Source of the DNA: Isoperla grammatica
Taxonomy: Eukaryota > Arthropoda > Insecta > Plecoptera > Perlodidae
Direction of reading: 5' to 3'
DNA length: 64,000 nt
Assembly: GCA_945910005.1 (NCBI GenBank)
Contig: OX246745.1
Location: 14,718,274-14,782,273 of the forward strand
Every line of letters starts with the position of its first letter. Positions within the stretch are counted from its first letter, which is position 1. Of the stretch, positions 1-10,865 are shown piece by piece. The position numbers were made by a program, and so were the translations under genes. The notes beneath the pieces were generated by a model. It saw only the letters and a program-made list of their open reading frames with translations. It was not told the origin of the DNA and searched no databases.

Positions 1-1807
1 CTGAATGTGGCGGACGAGAGAGTGTAGTGCTATCTTTTTCACTAGACTCAACCTGATCTGATCTGATGGTAGTAGAGAGTAAATTAAACATCGAGCTTCT
101 AGACTGAAAATAGATATTTGCCCTAGTTTGAAAAAACATTTTCTTCTACGGCTCTAGCTAGGTAGCTAATGCAAAGAAATATCGTACCGTTGCATTTATT
201 TGCAACTAATTACTAAAATCCGGAAAATAGTGTCCGTGATTAACTAGATAAATAATATTATTCCTGGATTTGAAAACTCTCAAGAATGCACATAATAAAA
301 ATCAAAATCAACACAATCTCTATTTTGTGCCTATTCTTTTTTACCTGAAGGTCATTCTAATGATAATCACGTAATGCGTGTTTGTTTCATGCCACAATGC
401 AAATCTTATCTTCTAGTCATATGATAGTCTAGTACATATATATACCAAGTTTACACTTAACTGAGCTTTCGATGGAATTATGTAGAACATAGCTACACAT
501 TAATAGAAACAATGTAACATTAGTAACTCAATTAATAACATAGTCTGTAATTTTAATTGTAAGAACTAAAATACTAGATACATTACAAACCAACATTGTA
601 ACTTGACTTAAAAATACTTAAAATGCTTAGGTCTTCTAGTATAAAACACATGGTAACAGATAACAATGTATACATTTACTGTAAGAATGACGAGGAACTT
701 TTTGAAACCTCCTGTAACTTAACTATTTATTATTCTAACATGTACTGTAAGAATTAGTTTTCATTGCACAGTTCCCAAAGTGACCTCTTAACTGATAGAA
801 AATTAGGGGAAGGTTTTTTATCGGTTTTCATAGGTCGCTGATACGTAGAAGTAGATAAGTTTCAAACCTTGCGCAATAACTTATTCATTCTTGTTGTGAC
901 TATTAGTTGGGATATAGTATAGACACTAAAAACTGACTTTTTTACTACTATATTTATACTAAACTCGGTGCTCAAGCCAGTCAAGCTAATCTGTGAATTC
1001 ACATACTTCTAACTAAATTGTACTTTATAAAAATAAATCCACATTGACATTTAGTATGCACACAACTTTAGAAGTGTTATCAACTTTGTAAGTAAAAACA
1101 AAATATGTCGTGATTTATTTGGCATGCAAGCATCTTGTAGCTTTCCTGCTAATAATTATTCAGAATATATTTAAGTTGTTTAATGTTAAACCTGAATCAT
1201 CGGGGAAGAGGTTCACTTTTAACATTAATGAAAGTGTGTGAAATTGATATTTTATGCAGATAATTGTTTTTATATCTTGTCAATCTTTACTAACAATTAC
1301 TTATGACCATACTTGATTACTATCATACATGTTCTATCTTAAAATCATGCTAGTCCCTTTTCCTACAGTTCTACCATAACTAATGTATTGGCCTGAGTGG
1401 GAGAAAGGATTTGGTGGTATGAGTTAGAAAGTTTCAAATATCTTATACTTACAAACAAAATTACTATAGCATTTTACTTATACTTCTTCAATAAAAACTT
1501 CTATCAAAAACAAACATTATCTGGTATTTTTTCACGTATACCTTTGTATGGTGGGAATAAATTAAAATCTATTTCTCTCCAATCCTTGCAGTAAGTGAAA
1601 ACTGTCACTACAGAACTGCGTGAGATATTTAGGAACAGCAAGTTTGAAGATCTTGTGAGAGTAGTCACTAGAGAGAGTAGTGAATGGAAAATGGGCAGCA
1701 CGAGGAAACTATGTCGCAGGAATAGATCATTCCTGATAATATTAATATTTCTCTCAGATTTCAGACCTGGGCAAAATACTTATTAATTGGTACACAAACT
1801 ATTAAAA
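1..1807. other. AT-rich stretch with no recognised feature
   Basis: Only short ORFs without family resemblance, and no strong repeat structure. Probably intergenic or intronic sequence of a gene outside the window. Confidence 0.4.
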
Positions 1808-1979
1808 TACAACATACAACATACAACATACAACAAACAACATACAACATACAACATACAACATACAACATACAACATACAACATACAACATACAACATA
1901 CAACATACAACATACAACATACAACATACAACATACAACATACAACATACAACATACAACATACAACATACAACATACA
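1808..1979. repeat. (ACAACAT)n microsatellite
   Basis: About 24 nearly perfect head-to-tail copies of a 7-bp unit. Because 7 is not a multiple of 3, all frames read through as Tyr/Asn/Gln/His or Met/Leu/Tyr/Val/Cys repeats; these ORFs are artefacts. Confidence 0.97.
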
Positions 1980-2492
1980 AGTCATTCAACAATACAAGAG
2001 TTAACGAGAAATATTGAAGACAAATCCTCTATTCGTCTTTCCCGGACTGCAAAGAAGAGGCGGTGGCCGGGATACGTCCCAATCTGTAGCAGGTACCCTG
2101 AGCTCTGGATGGTTCAGCCCTAGACTGAGACTGATTCTCTCCCCTAGCCATACTGATCAGTCAGTCAACATCCTTCTCGCGGTTTTCACACTATGTCATC
2201 GGACATCCACTAAAACAGGATATACCCCCATTCATCCTTGAACACAGAAACTATTATCAGTACCATTTTATTTTTTTTATGTATTATACTAAGAAACTAA
2301 CACTATAGTTGTATTATTGAAGTCGTCTTACAATAACTTTGGTTATGCTTTTAACATCAATCAATGACGGGTTAACGGTCTCGGCCATACCGAGCAGGTA
2401 TCTGAATTAGCCACGGTCGCTGGTTGGCGGCCGCTCACCCACCCGTGACGGAAGCATTACCGAAGATGTTGTACGATGACTATAGTACATTA
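1980..2492. other. GC-richer unique-looking segment, unidentified
   Basis: 2020-2240 and 2370-2460 have higher GC than the surroundings and a short open frame (2014-2241), but I recognise no domain. It could be the edge of a degraded retroelement. Confidence 0.3.
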
Positions 2493-3046
2493 TCTGCACT
2501 CAAACCCTCGGGCTTAAGCACTTCTTATCAGGTATTCCTTTATTATCTGCTATAAAAGGCCCAGCCCTCGGGCTTAAGCACTTCTAATCATGTATTCCTT
2601 TATTATTTGCTCTAAAAGGTCAAACCCTCGGGCTTAAGCACTTCTAATAATTTATTCATTTATTATCTGCTCTAAAAGGCCCAGCCCTCGAGCTTAAGCA
2701 CTTCTAATCATATATTCCTTTATTGTCTGCTCTAAAAGGCTCAGCCCTCCGGCTTAAGCACTTCTAAACATGTATTCCTTTATTATCTGGTATAAAAGGC
2801 CCAGCCCTCGGGCTTTAGCACTTCTAACCATATATTCCTTTATTGTCTGCTCTAAAACGCCCAGCCCTCGGGCTTAAGCACTTCTAATCATGTATTCCTT
2901 TATTCTCTGCTCTAAAAGGCCCAGCCCTCGGGCTTAAGCACTTCTAATTATGTATTCCTTTATTGTCTGCTCTAAAAGGCCCAGCCCTCGGGCTTTAGCA
3001 CTTCTAACCATGTATTCCTTTATCATCTGCCATAAAACCCCAGCCA
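2493..3046. repeat. 60-bp minisatellite, about 9 copies
   Basis: Exact 60-base periodicity around the core CCCTCGGGCTTAAGCACTTC. Copies differ by a few substitutions. As 60 is divisible by 3, a repetitive minus-strand ORF appears; not a gene. Confidence 0.96.
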
Positions 3047-3591
3047 CGGAAAACGTACCAGGAAAGTTCAAATCTGAACTGTTGTACTCTAGGAAGTAAA
3101 TTGAAGACACATTGTTGCAATACAAAATGCATTTGTATTTTTAGAATATCTTTATAAAAAATAACATAACCGCTACACACTACACAGCTTTCAAATGCAT
3201 GCATGTATGAATCTCAATATATCACGATTCATTCATTCTTATTGTAATTGTAACTCAAAATATAGATGGATTTACGCGCAGAGGGCATCTTTGAATTTAA
3301 AAAATATCCAAAAGTGCGATCTGATGAAAAGAACTCCGTAAAATGAAGGAACAAAATTGTAGCCCCTTTTTTTAAGTCCAAAAATTCGGTTTCAACACAT
3401 CTTTTTAAAATCGCATTTGATAGATCTTGATCACTTGAATGCAAAACCGCAAACGGTATTTGGTACAACGAGCCGTTTGACCGTTAAGAAATAAAACGTG
3501 TCTAAAGTGGCCCCATGAACATTGATGAATTGATATAAACTTGTATATATGGTAGAAAAAAGGTGTGGGTAACAAAAAAAAAAGGGGGGGG

Positions 3592-3660
3592 TGGGTCTCG
3601 AACCCCAGACCTCAGGTATTCGAAGCCACTGCCGTACTGCGTACGCTATTGCAAACGATG
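3592..3660 (-). repeat. tRNA-like segment 1
   Basis: The minus strand carries a B-box match GGTTCGAGACC. The A-box end is degraded. The acceptor and T stems do not pair, so it is not a functional tRNA. Probably a tRNA-derived repeat. Confidence 0.6.
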
Positions 3661-4621
3661 GAAGCGGCGTTGCTTATACTGGTAGATAAACACACTGCTC
3701 TCAATGTATGGCATAGCTTGTTGTATTCAGATAGCTCGTCATCACGCCAACATTAAAACATGTTTCCTCGGCTAACCGTTAATGCAAGGCCAACATTAAC
3801 ATGTTTCATGTATAGAGTAAGAATGTCCAATGGAGAAACTCTAATCATTAATTTCTTAACACTTTAACAAAAGACGCTACGCCTCGTCAAAGACGTGCTC
3901 AAATACACTCTATTTTTTAGAATTATATTCTTTACGGCTATATTGTTTATTGTTGCGGTCTTAAAAATAATTTTTAAGGTAGATCTGAAAATTGTCTACT
4001 TTGAAAAAGATCATTATCTTGCTATGTTTGTTGTGAACGACGTCAGGCGTCGCCGAAATTTCAACGATTTTCTTGTCAAGTTCCACTTTCGGTACCGATT
4101 GTAGATGAACGGTGGTACTTAGTTCGTCGTAGCGTGGAACTTAAGGTCAGTAAGAATCCTTGGTGACGTAGTCTGAGCGCCGGTAGCGTCGGTTTGCACA
4201 GGTCGTGGTGAGGCGACGCCAACTTCAGGTAACCAAAATAGTAGATTTTTTGAGGTTTTTATTTGTTTACGGGTAAACGGTTTAAGATAGAATTTTTTGG
4301 TCCTCAGTTCCTTCGTATTCATTGCTCTCCTGATATGGTTCGTATTTTTTTTAAAATCAAAAAAATCAAAAATTTCAAAATTCTCCGATTGTGCTCTTCT
4401 GAGACAAAATTTGAAATTTTGGGCGCCTGTATCTCTGTGAGTATGACCCCCAGCATATATTCGTTTTCAAGATGTCTAGATAATTAACCCAAAAAAATAA
4501 AAAAAATAAAAAAACAAGTTTGGACCACCTGTTTTTTAGCTACGAGCGCTTGAAAAAAAAATTTCCCCTTAGTAAACCCTTCTCAATTATTCTGATCTGA
4601 ATATGGAAGAAAAAAGTTTGC

Positions 4622-4695
4622 CGGTAACGGGTCTCGAACCCCTGACCGCGAAAACACTAGTCGGCGTCGCTATGCATCCGCTACGCCACCCGATG
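4622..4695 (-). repeat. tRNA-like segment 2 with intact A and B boxes
   Basis: On the minus strand, A box TGGCGTAGCGG (4688-4678) and B box GGTTCGAGACC (4640-4630) are spaced as in a tRNA gene. The T stem has only three clean pairs and no acceptor stem forms. Confidence 0.7.
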
Positions 4696-4845
4696 AAAGA
4701 TGGAGCGCTTAGACTGGTACATATTGTACTGCTCTCAATGAATACATGTATGTATCTCGATTCATTCTTATTGTAATTCTAACACCTAACATAGATGGTT
4801 TTTATGAACAGAGGGTCTTATTGGATTAAAAAACATCCAAGAATA

Positions 4846-4940
4846 CGATCTGAAGATAAAAACTCCGAAAATTGAGAAAAAAACGTCTTCAATTTTTTTT
4901 TTCAATTTTCGGAGTTTTTATCATCAGATCGTATTGATTG
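4846..4940. repeat. long hairpin in repeat unit 1
   Basis: ATACGATCTGAAGATAAAAA followed by CTCCGAAAATTGA on one side is mirrored by TCAATTTTCGGAG and TTTTTATCATCAGATCGTAT on the other. The loop is only about 20 bases. Confidence 0.85.
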
Positions 4941-5071
4941 ATTGGTTGATCGCGAAAGAGTTAATCGTTTGTGGAAACAACGAGCCATTTGACGGTTAAA
5001 AAATAAACCGTGTTCATTCACGTTGATGTATTGGTATAAATGTGTGAATATGGTGACAAAAAAAGAGTGTG

Positions 5072-5144
5072 TGTAACGGGCATCGAACCCCCGACCATAA
5101 GCACTCGAAGCGCCGACGTTCTACGTACGCCAAACCACCTGATG
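5072..5144 (-). repeat. tRNA-like segment 3
   Basis: B box GGTTCGATGCC on the minus strand; A-box region around TTTGGCGTACG. Equivalent in position to segments 5 and 7 of the later units. Confidence 0.6.
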
Positions 5145-6105
5145 CAAATCCTATAGCTTACACTGGTATATAACACACTGCTCTCAATGTATGGCATATC
5201 TTGTTGTATTCAGATAGCTCGTCTACACGCCAACATTAAAACATGTTTTTTCGGCTAACCGTTAATGCAAGGCAAACATTAACATGTTTCATGTATAGAG
5301 TAAGAATGTCCAATGAAGAAACTCTAATCATTATTTTCTTAACCCTTTAACAAGAGACGCTACGCGTCGTCAAAGACGTGCTCAAATACTCTCTGTTTTT
5401 TAGAATTATATTCTTTACGGCTATATGGTTTATTGTTGCGATCTTAAAGTTAATTCCAGAGGTAGATCTAAAAATTGTCTACTTTGAAAAAAATCATTAT
5501 CTCGCTGTGTTTGTTGTGAACGACGTCAGGCGTCGCCGAAATTTCAACGATTTTCTTGTCAAGTTCCACTTTCGGTACCGATTGTGGATGAACGGTGGTA
5601 CTTAGTTAGTCGTAGCGTCGAACTTAAGGTCAGTAAGAATCCTTGGTGACGTAGTCTGAGCGCCGGTAGCGTCGGTTTGCACAGGTCGTGGTGAGGCGAC
5701 GCCAACTTCAGGTAACCAAAATAGTAGATCTTTTGAGGTTTTTATTTTTTTACGGGTAAGCGGTTTAAGATAGAATTTTTTGGTCTTCAGTTCCTTCGTA
5801 TTCATTGCTCTCTTGATATGGTTCGTATTTTTTAAAAAATAAAAAAAATCAAAAATTTCAAAATTCTCCGATTGTGATCTTCTGAGACAAAATTTGAAAT
5901 TTTGGGCGCCTGTATCTCTGTAAGTATGACCCCCAGCATATTTTCGTTTTCAGGATGTCTAGATAATTAACCCAAAAAAAATAAAAAAAATAAAAAAACA
6001 AGTTTGGACCACCTGTTTTTTAGCTACGAGCGCTTGAAAAAAAATTTCCCCTTAGTAAACCCTTCTCAATTATTCTGATCTAAATATGGAAGAAAAAAAG
6101 TTTGC

Positions 6106-6178
6106 CGGTAACGGGTTTCGAACCCCGGACCGCGAAAACACTAGTCGGCGTCGCTATGCATCCGCCACGCCACACGAT
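6106..6178 (-). repeat. tRNA-like segment 4
   Basis: Homologue of segment 2 in the second unit, with A box TGGCGTGGCGG and B-box variant GGTTCGAAACC. Confidence 0.65.
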
Positions 6179-6328
6179 AAGAGATGCTGCACTTTGACTA
6201 GTACATATTGTACTGCTCTCAATGAATACATGTATGTATCTCGATTCATTCTTATTGTAATTCTAACACCTTACATAGATGGTTGTTATGAACAGAGGGT
6301 CTTATTGGATTAAAAAACATCCAAGAAT

Positions 6329-6420
6329 ACGATCTGAAGATAAAAACTCCGAAAATTGAGAAAAAACGTCTTCAATTTTTTTTTCAATTTTCGGAGTTTT
6401 TATCATCAGATCGTATTGAT
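6329..6420. repeat. long hairpin in repeat unit 2
   Basis: Copy of the hairpin at 4846, with the same arms (CTCCGAAAATTGA / TCAATTTTCGGAG) and one or two length changes in the loop. Confidence 0.85.
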
Positions 6421-6552
6421 TGATTGGTTGATCGCGAAAGAGTTAATCGTTTGGGAAACAAAGAGCCGTTTGACAGTTAAAAAATAAACCGTGTCCATGC
6501 ACGTTGATGCATTGATATAAATGCGTGAAAATGGTGGTACAAAAAAGAGTGG

Positions 6553-6626
6553 GTGTAACGGGTCTCGAACCCCAGACCTCGACCATGCTAAGCGGAGACA
6601 TACCCCATACGCCATAGCACACGATG
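6553..6626 (-). repeat. tRNA-like segment 5
   Basis: B box GGTTCGAGACC and A-box-like ATGGCGTATGGGG on the minus strand. No acceptor stem. Confidence 0.6.
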
Positions 6627-7740
6627 TTACTTCCAGCGCTTACACAGGTACAAGACACACTGCTCTCAATGTTGTGCGTTGTTCGGGGTATTCACTTAGC
6701 TTATGTCATAACCTCCTACAGCCGTCTTAACTCCGGATACACATCCACAGAAAACGCAGTTTTGGGACTTTCAAGACTTGATGTTGGGAACATCACTATA
6801 ACCTCCTATAGCCGTCTGAACTCCTGATACACATCCACAGAAAACGAAGTTTTGGGACCCACGTTGGGAACATCACACTAAACAGCCAACATTAAAACAT
6901 GTTTCCTCGGCTTACCGTTAATGCAAGGCAAACATTAACATGTCTAATGTATAGAGTAAGAATGTCCAATGGAGAAACTCTAATCATTATTTTCCTAACC
7001 CTTTAACAAGAGACGCTACGTGTCGTCAAAGACGTGCTTAAATACAGTCTGTTTTTTAGAATTATAATCTCTACGGCTATATTGTTTATTTGGGCGATTT
7101 TAAAGTTAATTCCCGAGGTAGATCTGCAAATTGTTTACTTTGAAAAAAATCATCGCTTTGCTATTTTTGTTGTGAACGACGTCAGACGTCGCCGAAATTT
7201 TAAAGATTTTCTTGTCAAGTTCCACTTTCGGTACCGATTGTAGATGAACGGTGGTACCTAGTTAGTCGTAGCGTCGAACTTAAGGTCAAGAAGAATCTTT
7301 GGTGACGTAGTATGAGCGTCGGTAGCGTCGGTTTGCACAGGTCGTGGTGAGGCGACGCCAACTTCAGGTAACCAAAATAGAAGTATTTTGAGGTTTTTAT
7401 TTTTTTACGGGTAAACGGTATTGAAATAGAGTTTTTTGGTTGTCAATTACTTCTTATTTATTGCTCTCTTGATATGTTTCGTATTAAAAAAAAAAAAAAA
7501 AAAAAAAAAATTCTCCGATTCTGCCTTTCTGTGAGGTTTTTTGAAATTTTGGGCGCCTGTATCTCTGTTAGTATGACTCCCACCATATTTTCGTTTTCAG
7601 GATGTCTAGATAATTAACGCAAAAAAAAATTAAAAAAACTTTGGACCACCCGTTTTGTTAGCTACGAGCGCTTGAAAAAAAATTTCCCCTGAACCCTTTT
7701 CAACTATTCTGCTCTGAATATGGAAGAAAAAAAGTTTGCC

Positions 7741-7814
7741 GGTAACGGGTCTCGAACTCCGGACCGCGAAAACACTAGTCGGCGTCGCTACTGCCTACGC
7801 CACGCCACACGATG
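7741..7814 (-). repeat. tRNA-like segment 6
   Basis: Homologue of segments 2 and 4 in the third unit, with A box TGGCGTGGCGT and B-box variant AGTTCGAGACC. Confidence 0.6.
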
Positions 7815-7950
7815 GAAGTTGGAGCGCTTAGACTGGTACATATTGTACCAGTTGACCGTTGTGCCGTTTGACCGTTAAAAATAAAAACCGTGTCCATGCA
7901 AGTTGAAGCATTGTTATAAATGTGTGAATATGGTGTAAAAAAAAGTATTT

Positions 7951-8023
7951 GTAACGGGTCTCGAACCCCAGACCTCAAGAATTCGAGGCTACGACGTTAC
8001 TGAATACGCTATGCCAAACGATG
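7951..8023 (-). repeat. tRNA-like segment 7
   Basis: B box GGTTCGAGACC, with ATGGCATAGCG at the A-box position. Last recognisable copy in the array. Confidence 0.6.
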
Positions 8024-8990
8024 GTAGTAGCGTTGCTTACACTTGTAGATAATACACTGCTCTCAATGTATGCACATATGAATCTCATTGTATCTCGATT
8101 CTTTCTTATTGTATTTGTAACACCAAACATAGATGGATTTACGAACTGAGGGTCTCGTTAGATTCCAAAAATATCCAAGAATACGATTTGATCATAAAAT
8201 CTCTGAAAATTGAAAAAAATTTGAAGTCGTTTTTTTTTAAGTCCAAAAAATTAGTTTCAACACATGGTCTTTTTAAAATTGCATTTGATAGATCTTGAAC
8301 CCGTGATCGCGAAACTGTCAACAGTTTTTGGCGGAAACCAACCGTTTGTCTGTAAAAAAATAATCAATATTCTACTCGTTTCTTCTTATTGTAATTGTAA
8401 CTCCAAATATGGATGGATTTACGAACCGATGGTCTCACAGGATGCAAAAAGTATCAAAGAATGCGATCTGATCACAAAAACTGCGAAAATAAAAAAAAAC
8501 GATTTTAAGCCGTTTTTCAACCAATGCTATAGTCTTCTGTGATTTTCAAAACAACACTTTGTCTTTTTATGATCGCATTCGATAGAACTTCACCAGGTGA
8601 AAGCGAATCAGAAAACCGTTTTTTGCGGAAACGCACAGTTTGGCTGTAAAATAATAATCTTTATTCAACTCGCTACCTTCTTATTGTAATTGTAGGTCCA
8701 AATATAGATGGATTTACGAACTGAGGGTCTCGTTGGATTCCAAAAATATCCAAAAATTCGATCTAATGATAAAAACTCTGAAAATTTAAAAAAAATGAAG
8801 TTGTTTTTTTTTAAGTCCAAAAAATTAGTTTCAACCATGCTCTTTTTAAAATCGCATTAGATAGATCTTAATCACGTGATCGCGAAAAAGTAAACCGTTT
8901 GTGGAAACAACGAGCCGTTTGACAGGTAAAAAATAAACCGTGTCCATGCACGTTGATGTATTGATATAAATATGTGAATATGGTGAAAAA

Positions 8991-10682
8991 AAGAGTGGGT
9001 GTAACGGGTGTAACATCTGCTCGGCATGATTGCACCACATGCGCACCAACAGCAAAGGGACACGGATCACATGATTTTGATTTTAAAGTGAAATTCTGTT
9101 TGTTATCTTGTTCGTTGTTACATGTCGTCTCGCTGTGTTTGGGTGCAATCTAAATTTAATATCTTTTCCACATGGAATGAGGTCATCAGCCAGTAATTTG
9201 CATGTCTAAAATGATAAAGACAGTACCTTGCTTGTGATTGGCTCTCGTCGCTCACAGCGATCTTGCAGCAGAACCCTTCTTGTCGCCGGTTGACCACAGC
9301 AAGCGGCTCCAATCACTTCTTCTAGTATTGAAAATAATAATGTTTAATGCCGCCAACGCCAGTTCTTATAACTGACTGGGTAGACAATAAATTCAAACGT
9401 ATTTATTTCTTTACAATTTGCTAGTCTGAAGTTAGTTTTGATCAGGAAAAGGAATGATGGCACAGTTTAAAACGTAGCTAATTGTTGGAGATTGCAAAAG
9501 TAGGTACCAAATGAGAGAATAATACATTTACAAGAAAACATATTACTTTATTTAAATAACAACACAAAAGTATTATTCACAACCAGCTATGTAGTTTCAG
9601 CCCGACGTGGCCCTCAGCTTATGATGTCCGTCGAGGAATGAAGGAGATAATGACCCTATTGTCACCTAACTCTTCAGTGGTGATGGTATTATTGCCATAG
9701 ATTTGTTTGTCTGTCTTGCACAACACGTGCAATTATAAGACGACCATGGTCTACAGGAAATACAGCAGGAAATACAAATACATTGTACACTGCACAGGCA
9801 TTTACAAAAGAAAAGAAAGCACGCATGTTGCACTTATTACAAAAATATCTGCAATCCAGTGCAAGCTATCTGCTAGTATCTATTATCTATCTACGACACC
9901 AATATAGGTGGCTCAGCAGTAACACTCGAGACTCTTTTAACACGGGAGGTTGCTGATTGAACGTTCGACATTGGTAACCATCAACAATAACGACAAGGTT
10001 TTGCTCAGCTGCAAGTGGGGTTGAGTCCTTCTAACAGCCCTGCCTCGAGCATGCTAAGGGACAATGTAATTGCATACGCCATGTCACCCAATGAAACTTA
10101 TGCCGCTTCTTACACAACAAGCTAAGCAAACATTGAGAGCAGTGTATTACTGCTCAATGTTTGCTTAGCTTGTTGTATTCAGATAGCTCATTATCATAAC
10201 TATCTATAGCCGTCTGAACTAACAGCAGGTGAGACTCATGCGGGAGGGACCTGGCTCGATACTGGCCACAGGTATTATACTGTGAGTGTGTCACGTGGGG
10301 CAGGTTATAAGGAGGCTCAGCGGTAACATGCGAAACAAAGCTAATGTTACTTAACATTTACTCTATGTTAAGGGGTTTATAAGGGGTTTAACACTAAAAA
10401 ACAAAGCTCTCTGGTACTGATATCAGTGCTATAAAATAGCATTTTTATTATCGATTTCATGAATTACAAAATAAATTTATAACATTCTATAAAATAAATG
10501 AAAATACATTTGGTATTTAATATGAATGTAACATTATTGCTGGCATTGCGTGTAAAAATATTAAATACTGTACACATTTCAGGTAAAGAATGAAACAACT
10601 ATCTTCCTGTAAAAACATACACACATACAAATAATGGTTGTCGTTGGGGGTGGTGGCACTTTCGAAGTGTTAGACCTGGTTT
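8991..10682. other. gene-free stretch with a decayed array fragment
   Basis: 10040-10200 retains array-like sequence (CTTGTTGTATTCAGATAGCTC) and a hairpin whose arms AAGCTAAGCAAACATTGAG and CTCAATGTTTGCTTAGCTT flank a short loop (10117-10175). Nothing else recognised. Confidence 0.5.
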
Positions 10683-10865
10683 ACATCACTGACATATTAT
10701 GTGGGTAGATGGAATTACGTGGTTAATTTCTGTGAGTTAACGCTTGAAAGTTGCTACGCTGGTACGAAATCTAACTTGGGTGGTTATACTTGAGCTAGAT
10801 TTCGTATCAGCGTAACAACTTGAACCACATAATTTCACCTATCCGCGTAATATGTCAGTAATGTT
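10683..10865. mobile_element. foldback MITE, about 183 bp
   Basis: The arms ACATCACTGACATATTA and its imperfect mirror near 10850-10865 continue inward through GTTGCTACGCTGGTACGAAA and its mirror TTTCGTATCAGCGTAACAAC. No coding capacity. Confidence 0.7.

Larger units (their letters stand above)
3230..8990. repeat. tandem array of complex units of about 1.5-1.65 kb
   Basis: The landmark CGTGCTCAAATAC (or CGTGCTTAAATAC) recurs at about 3893, 5374 and 7035, followed each time by the same block of about 650 bases, a tRNA-like segment, a long hairpin in units 1 and 2, and a second tRNA-like segment. Unit 3 is shortened and the array decays towards 9000. The repeated ORFs of about 70 codons at 3895, 5378 and 7034 lie inside the unit; I recognise no protein family in them. 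Confidence 0.85.

Noticed and set aside
1761..2017. Overlapping ORFs rich in Tyr/Asn/Gln/His and Met/Leu/Tyr/Val/Cys
   Set aside because: They are direct translations of the 7-bp microsatellite at 1808-1979.
4622..4695. Functional tRNA gene on the minus strand
   Set aside because: A and B boxes are present, but no acceptor stem forms and the T stem has only three clean pairs. The segment is part of a repeated unit.
9118..9312. Minus-strand ORF of 64 codons in a GC-richer patch
   Set aside because: No recognisable domain, no splice context linking it to a gene and no repeat copy in the window.
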